Below, piece by piece: positions 60,079 through 64,000 of a DNA stretch of 64,000 bases; the stretch's first letter is position 1, and each line of letters starts with the position of its first letter. Source of the stretch: Pseudodesulfovibrio sp. zrk46 (GTDB lineage Bacteria; Desulfobacterota; Desulfovibrionia; Desulfovibrionales; Desulfovibrionaceae); the NCBI RefSeq assembly GCF_012516435.1, contig NZ_CP051216.1:3957501-4021500 (forward strand), in the 5' to 3' direction. The position numbers were made by a program, and so were the translations under genes. The notes under the pieces were generated by a model that saw only the letters and a program-made list of their open reading frames with translations, was not told the DNA's origin and ran no database searches.

Positions 60079-60657
60079 ATGAAACCAATGAAATGGATTA
60101 TTATCGTCGCCTTGTTAGCTTTCCCCTTTACGGCAATGGCTCAGGACAGCCCACAAACGGCAGAGCAGCAACTCATCGACCTGGTGGGCAAAGCCATCGT
60201 TGAAGAAACGACGCAACGCTCCGAAGAAGTCCGCAAAGCCAAGGACATTCTTGATGAAGTTTTGAAGACCACGACTGCCACTCAGGAAGAAAAGGAAGAA
60301 GCTGAGAAGAAGGTAGAAGAGGCCGAAGCCAAGTATGCTGCCTCTCAGAAGAAACTTGATACAGCCCGTGTAGACGCCTACGCCAAGCAATGCGGCAAAT
60401 CCAGAGCTCAGATTCAGGCAATGCGCGACTCCGGCATGGGCTGGGGAAGAATTGCCAAGGAATGTGGTATTCACCCCTCGGCAGCAGGCAAGGGAAAAGG
60501 AAAGAACAAAGATAAAAACAAGAACAAGAACAAAAAGAACAAAAGCAAATACAGCGACGATGATAATGACGACGAAGATGACGACGGAGACTCTGAAGAC
60601 GACGAGATAAAAGAGAAGAAGCAGAAGAAGAACAAGGGAAAAGGAAAGAAGAAGTAG
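60079..60657 (+). CDS. Secreted low-complexity charged protein of unknown function
   Basis: I do not recognise this 192-residue protein. It has a signal peptide (residues 1-21, cleavage after FTAMA), then a helical/coiled-coil stretch rich in Glu/Lys (about 40-110). A globular-looking patch follows (CGKSRAQIQAMRDSGMGWGRIAKECGIHPS, about 111-140; two Cys). The tail is Lys/Asn then Asp/Glu then Lys blocks, ending KNKGKGKKK. No membrane anchor follows the signal. It lies between ruvA and ruvC on the opposite strand, breaking the usual ruvCAB order. A bidirectional terminator follows. Confidence 0.7.
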   Translation: MKPMKWIIIVALLAFPFTAMAQDSPQTAEQQLIDLVGKAIVEETTQRSEEVRKAKDILDEVLKTTTATQEEKEEAEKKVEEAEAKYAASQKKLDTARVDAYAKQCGKSRAQIQAMRDSGMGWGRIAKECGIHPSAAGKGKGKNKDKNKNKNKKNKSKYSDDDNDDEDDDGDSEDDEIKEKKQKKNKGKGKKK

Positions 60658-60680
60658 CCAAGCCCCTATTTTCAACAATA

Positions 60681-60717
60681 AACGCCCCGTCCATAGCATT
60701 GGACGGGGCGTTTTTCT
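60681..60717. terminator. Bidirectional terminator between the secreted protein gene and ruvC
   Basis: AACGCCCCGTCCA-TAGCAT-TGGACGGGGCGTT is a perfect 13-bp stem followed by TTTCTG on the plus strand and by TATTG with A/T residues on the minus. Confidence 0.92.
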
Positions 60718-60723
60718 GTCTAC

Positions 60724-61230
60724 TTATATGCCTGTCAGCTTTCGCATTCGCCGCTCATTCAAATGGCAGATGGCGATGGCCAGAGCATCTGAAGCGTCTT
60801 CGGCCCAGTCGGGCTTTTTGACGCCAAGGGTATGAGCGACCATGAAGGCCACCTGGGATTTGGGGGCATTGCCCACGCCCACAAGGTTCTTTTTGACCTT
60901 GGTGGGTTCATATTCGCCCATGGAAATGTTGTTGGTGGCACAGGCCGCCATGCAAGCGCCCCTCGCCTGCCCGAGTTTGAGGGCAGACGAGGGGTTCTTG
61001 GATACAAACACGTTTTCGATGGCAGCCTCAACCGGAGCGTACTGCCTGATAAGCTCCTGGAGCTTGTCGAAGATGACGCCCAAACGGGTCGCCATATCTT
61101 TCTTCACCGGAGTACGGATGGTGCCGGTGACCACCAATTCGACCTGGCCGGAAAGTTCCCGGACAATACCGTAGCCTGTCACCCGGGTACCGGGATCGAG
61201 GCCAAGAACGATCAGACCATTGTCACTCAT
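60724..61230 (-). CDS. ruvC: Holliday junction resolvase RuvC
   Basis: This 168-residue endonuclease cuts Holliday junctions. Catalytic acids: D12 (VLGLDPGTRVTGYG), E72 (AIENVFVSKNPSSALKLGQARG) and the C-terminal D pair (DWAEDASDALAIAICH). The gene starts 3 bases after the yebC stop, so the two are a unit; downstream is a terminator, then the inverted gene and ruvA. Confidence 0.96.
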   Translation of the reverse strand: MSDNGLIVLGLDPGTRVTGYGIVRELSGQVELVVTGTIRTPVKKDMATRLGVIFDKLQELIRQYAPVEAAIENVFVSKNPSSALKLGQARGACMAACATNNISMGEYEPTKVKKNLVGVGNAPKSQVAFMVAHTLGVKKPDWAEDASDALAIAICHLNERRMRKLTGI

Positions 61231-61233
61231 GCT

Positions 61234-61974
61234 TTACTCGTCGAACAGACCTTCGGGGAAGTCGGCGTTCATGTAGATGTTCTGAACGTCGTCGTTGTCT
61301 TCCAGAGCGTCGTAGAGCTTCATGACTTTCTTGCCGGTCTCAGCGTCCACGGCGATGAGGTTCTCGGGAACCTGGTTCAGTTCGGCGGAATTGAATTCCA
61401 TTTCAGCGTCGGTGAAAGCCTGCTGCACGGGCATGAAATCGGAGGGCTCAGTGTAAACGGTGATGATGCCGTCTTCTGCCACGATGTCTTCTGCGCCAGC
61501 TTCCAGGCCAATTTCCATGATGTCATCTTCGGTGAACTTTTCGCCGTCAAAGACAATAACACCCTTATTGTTGAACATGTAGGAAACCGCACCGGTTTCA
61601 GCCATGTTGCCGTTGTGCTTGGTGAACGCGTGACGGATTTCGGCAACGATGCGGTTCTTGTTGTCGGAGGCCACGTCGACCATCATGGCAACACCACCCG
61701 GGCCGTAACCTTCGTAGGTGATCTCCAAGATGTCACCACCGGCCAGTTCGCCGGTGCCCTTCTTGATGGCGTTCTCAATCTTGTCCTTGGGCAGGTTCAC
61801 CTGCTTGGCCTTCTGAATAGCGAGACGCAGGGCGGAGTTATCTTCCGGGTTGCCGCCGCCAGCCTTGGCAGCAAGGATGATGTCCTTGGCAGCCTTGGTG
61901 AAAAATTTAGCTTTCTTGGCGTCCTGACGCCCCTTACGATGCTGGATGTTTGCCCATTTACTATGTCCGGCCAT
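61234..61974 (-). CDS. yebC: YebC/PmpR-family protein
   Basis: This 246-residue protein begins AGHSKWANIQHRKGRQDAKKAKFFTK, the clear YebC signature, and has the three acidic alpha/beta domains of the family (YEGYGPGGVAMMVDVASDNKNR, GAVSYMFNNKGVI). Homologues regulate transcription, and some help translation of proline stretches in ribosomes. It precedes ruvC, a common bacterial order. Confidence 0.95.
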   Translation of the reverse strand: MAGHSKWANIQHRKGRQDAKKAKFFTKAAKDIILAAKAGGGNPEDNSALRLAIQKAKQVNLPKDKIENAIKKGTGELAGGDILEITYEGYGPGGVAMMVDVASDNKNRIVAEIRHAFTKHNGNMAETGAVSYMFNNKGVIVFDGEKFTEDDIMEIGLEAGAEDIVAEDGIITVYTEPSDFMPVQQAFTDAEMEFNSAELNQVPENLIAVDAETGKKVMKLYDALEDNDDVQNIYMNADFPEGLFDE

Positions 61975-62057
61975 GATTCCTCCTGAATATTATCAATAAA
62001 AAATAGTTGTCTTATTATACGTTACCAACGGTCTCCCTCGGCAACGGGTCGGTTATC

Positions 62058-62657
62058 TTATACGTCCGCGCCCCTAAAGCCAAGTCCTACGATAAAGAAC
62101 TCCTTGCTTTCATTACGGGAGCTGTACGGCTTGAAATTCTTGAGTTTTGCGAAGTGAGGCCGCACCAATGCACGATAGTCCTGAATCTCGGGCCCATCGA
62201 AGATCTTGACCACGAAGTGGCCGCCGACCTTGAGATATTTCAACGCAACCTCAAAGGCACGCTCGCACAACTCAAGAGAATTGGCCTGATCAGCAAACTT
62301 GATTCCCGTAGTCTTGGGAGCCATATCGCTGATGATAAGGTCAAACGGCTTGAGGGGCTCCATGGCCTCTAAAAGTTCCGGCGCATCGGAAAAGACATCG
62401 GCCTGCAAAAAGGTTATGTTAGCCGGGAAGCTATGCTTGGTTTCCTGGATATCTACGCCGAGAACGTGGCCGTTTTTGCCCACCTTCTCGCCCGCGAACT
62501 GGGTCCAGGAACCAGGGGCCGCACCGAGATCGAGTACGGTCTGGCCCTGCTTGAACAACTTGAACCGCTTATCCATCTCCTTGAGTTTGTAGACGGAGCG
62601 GGCGGCGTAGTTTTCTTTTTTGGCTCGTTTGAAGTATTTGTCTTGATATTGCTTCAT
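62058..62657 (-). CDS. rlmE: 23S rRNA (uridine2552-2'-O)-methyltransferase RlmE/FtsJ
   Basis: This 199-residue SAM enzyme has KxDxKxE-type catalysis: K in [13 protein letters not shown] motif [21 protein letters not shown] in [14 protein letters not shown], and K in [17 protein letters not shown] lies 7 bases before ATG 62657. It is divergent from the glycosyltransferase gene, whose chosen start is 70 bases away. Confidence 0.93.
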   Translation of the reverse strand: MKQYQDKYFKRAKKENYAARSVYKLKEMDKRFKLFKQGQTVLDLGAAPGSWTQFAGEKVGKNGHVLGVDIQETKHSFPANITFLQADVFSDAPELLEAMEPLKPFDLIISDMAPKTTGIKFADQANSLELCERAFEVALKYLKVGGHFVVKIFDGPEIQDYRALVRPHFAKLKNFKPYSSRNESKEFFIVGLGFRGADV

Positions 62658-62727
62658 GGTGGCACTCCTTGATCGGCGTGGGAGCGTCTCCGTAACCGAA
62701 TATGTCGAAAAAGCCAAGTGGAGCCTC

Positions 62728-64000
62728 ATGCCCAGACCTGTCAGAACCCGCATCACTAACGAGCTCGGCAATCTCCAGACACTGCCAGAAGACAAGGGGC
62801 AGTTCGAAATCATTCCGGGCAATAAAGACGTTGTCTTCCTGGGCCTTGGTCCACAGCCAGAGCTGCTGAGGGACTATTTCCCCGAACACTCTTCTGCTTC
62901 GTATGTGGAATCCGGCTCCATGCTCGACCAGATCGAGAATTGGGAAGACAAGGTTCCGCAAGGATTCACTCAGATAACCTCTGACGAGTTTACCCCGGAG
63001 CGGGCCGCCACGTCTACAGTGGTGCGATACCGTCCCGGCCTCAAGGCATTCCCCTCATTTTGGGGGCCACTCACCGCCCGTACCGCAGCAAGCAGACTTC
63101 CTGAGAAGGCCACGACACCTATAATCTGGCTGCCCTTTGGAGAAGAAGATCTCCTTGGCCGCGAGTTGACCATCGCTTTTCAAGCCAGAGGATACGCTGT
63201 CCGCCATTTGGACAGAGAAACACTGGAGCGCTCTGCCGGGACCGAACTCCCTGCCCTGCTGGCAGAAGAAAAACCTGCACTCTTCTTCTCCATCAACTTT
63301 AAAGGACTTGAGCCTTTCGGACTCGGATTCAACATATTGCGAGAGGCTGGCGTCAAGGTCGCAGTCTGGCTGGTAGACAACCCGTTCAATATCCTGACCT
63401 CGGTAAAGTCGGCATACTGGAAAGAAGCCCACCTCTTCGTCACGGACCACAGCTTCATCGGTCCGCTCATTCAGACCGGAGCACGATGGGTAACGCACCT
63501 GCCGCTGGCGGCCTGCCCTGAGCTCTTCGGTGAAGGCGGCACGCTCCCGAAACACGGCGACGACTTGGAAGACAAGCTCGTTTTCGTTGGTCGCTCGGAA
63601 TTCCCTAAGAAGAACGAGTTTTTCGCAGGATTAACGCCCAACCATCTCCTCCTCGAAGAAGCAATTGGCATGTTGGAGAAAGGCGACCGCCCTCACTTTC
63701 ATTGGTGGCAGGAACACATTCTCGCAAACTTATGGCCCGGCAACCAGGTCCGCCATGTAGGCATTGGTGCCGAGGTCGCGGGCTACGCGTGGCGAACACG
63801 CTGCCTGTCTGCCATGAATAAGCACACCGTCATCTTTGGCGATGATCAGTGGAGTCACATCGATTCCATCAAGGCCGAAGTGCGCTCCCTGCTCGACTAC
63901 TATACCCACCTGCCCGCAGTGTATCGCGAAGCCTCCGTTTCCTTGAACGTCACCGGAATGCAGCTTCCGGCGGGCCTGACTCAACGGCACTTCGACGTGT
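62728..64000 (+). CDS. CgeB-like glycosyltransferase (C-terminus cut by window edge)
   Basis: Residues 1-424 are visible and open to the window edge. The chain has [20 protein letters not shown] near the start, then [32 protein letters not shown] (about residue 215) and [20 protein letters not shown] (about 281) are typical of DUF3880/CgeB (family 1-like) transferases. [21 protein letters not shown] at the end is the acceptor-side loop before the conserved fold. The likely role is a sugar transfer for a surface polymer or flagellin; the donor is unknown. ATG 62728 has GTGGAG 4 bases upstream; an in-frame ATG at 62656 would overlap the rlmE start. Confidence 0.8.
   Translation, partial: MPRPVRTRITNELGNLQTLPEDKGQFEIIPGNKDVVFLGLGPQPELLRDYFPEHSSASYVESGSMLDQIENWEDKVPQGFTQITSDEFTPERAATSTVVRYRPGLKAFPSFWGPLTARTAASRLPEKATTPIIWLPFGEEDLLGRELTIAFQARGYAVRHLDRETLERSAGTELPALLAEEKPALFFSINFKGLEPFGLGFNILREAGVKVAVWLVDNPFNILTSVKSAYWKEAHLFVTDHSFIGPLIQTGARWVTHLPLAACPELFGEGGTLPKHGDDLEDKLVFVGRSEFPKKNEFFAGLTPNHLLLEEAIGMLEKGDRPHFHWWQEHILANLWPGNQVRHVGIGAEVAGYAWRTRCLSAMNKHTVIFGDDQWSHIDSIKAEVRSLLDYYTHLPAVYREASVSLNVTGMQLPAGLTQRHFDV

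Noticed and set aside
1-64000. Prophage, insertion sequence, integrase or CRISPR array
   Set aside because: No transposase, integrase, phage structural gene, terminal inverted repeat or regularly spaced repeat was seen. The one repeat found has two copies in gene gaps.

Overview
The window reads as a chromosomal segment of a sulfate-reducing deltaproteobacterium of the Desulfovibrionaceae, probably close to Desulfovibrio/Pseudodesulfovibrio. This is inferred from gene content: a secreted and a cytoplasmic CbiK cobaltochelatase, a periplasmic NikK-like DUF4198 protein, a RACo-like corrinoid activator, abundant iron-sulfur proteins and many small CheY/HDOD/STAS signalling proteins. No sequence search was run. 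Nearly all the sequence is coding, on both strands. I see no prophage, insertion sequence, integron or CRISPR array.

Layout. 1-4326 (minus): pdxA (cut by the window edge), a Nudix hydrolase, a REC-REC-histidine kinase, a Sua5/YrdC protein and a TrmH-type methyltransferase. 4634-7452 (plus): a three-gene signalling operon (CheY-like, Hpt-STAS, CheA without a usable Hpt domain). 7480-13119: a cobalamin riboswitch with an attenuator, then secreted CbiK, a BtuCDF-like ABC transporter, CbiL and cytoplasmic CbiK, closed by a strong terminator. 13139-17953: a PilZ protein, a RACo-like activator overlapping an Rsm22-like methyltransferase, then lipB-lipA. 17974-25262: an APC permease, threonine synthase, TlyA, an EamA transporter, a rhodanese-ferritin fusion and an ECF-type T/ATPase pair. 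25286-31730: a FadL-like porin, a small membrane protein behind a sigma-54-like site, a NikK-like protein behind a NikR-like site, a BASS symporter, the SRP RNA, a Mut7-C protein and a DASS anion transporter.

32140-40181: two small SpoIIAA-like paralogues, Hsp20, a zinc ribbon protein, tRNA-Ser(GGA), pyrD-pyrK, a U32 protein divergent from pyrK, a degenerate radical-SAM-like protein, a DUF523/DUF1722 protein and FeoA behind a Fur-like box. 40584-50084 (plus): carB, purF, kdsD, a YkgJ-type protein, PBP1A and a PhzF protein. 50162-62657 (mostly minus): metG, a RicT/YaaT-like PSP1 protein with a long charged tail, an orphan CheY, an MBL hydrolase, an HDOD protein, comEC, ruvB, ruvA, a secreted highly charged protein on the opposite strand, ruvC, yebC and rlmE. 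A CgeB-like glycosyltransferase runs off the right edge.

How the parts fit. The clearest functional unit is the B12-regulated block, which joins cobalt insertion on both sides of the membrane to a tetrapyrrole/siderophore-type importer. The second is the split CheA module, where the phosphate-accepting histidine and the kinase lie on separate proteins. Most of the rest is housekeeping: pyrimidine and purine synthesis, lipoylation, tRNA/rRNA modification, the cell wall and Holliday-junction processing. The less ordinary items are a structured repeat found in two intergenic gaps, a radical-SAM-like fold without its cluster cysteines, and a NikR-like operator in front of a nickel-type protein that has no uptake core beside it.
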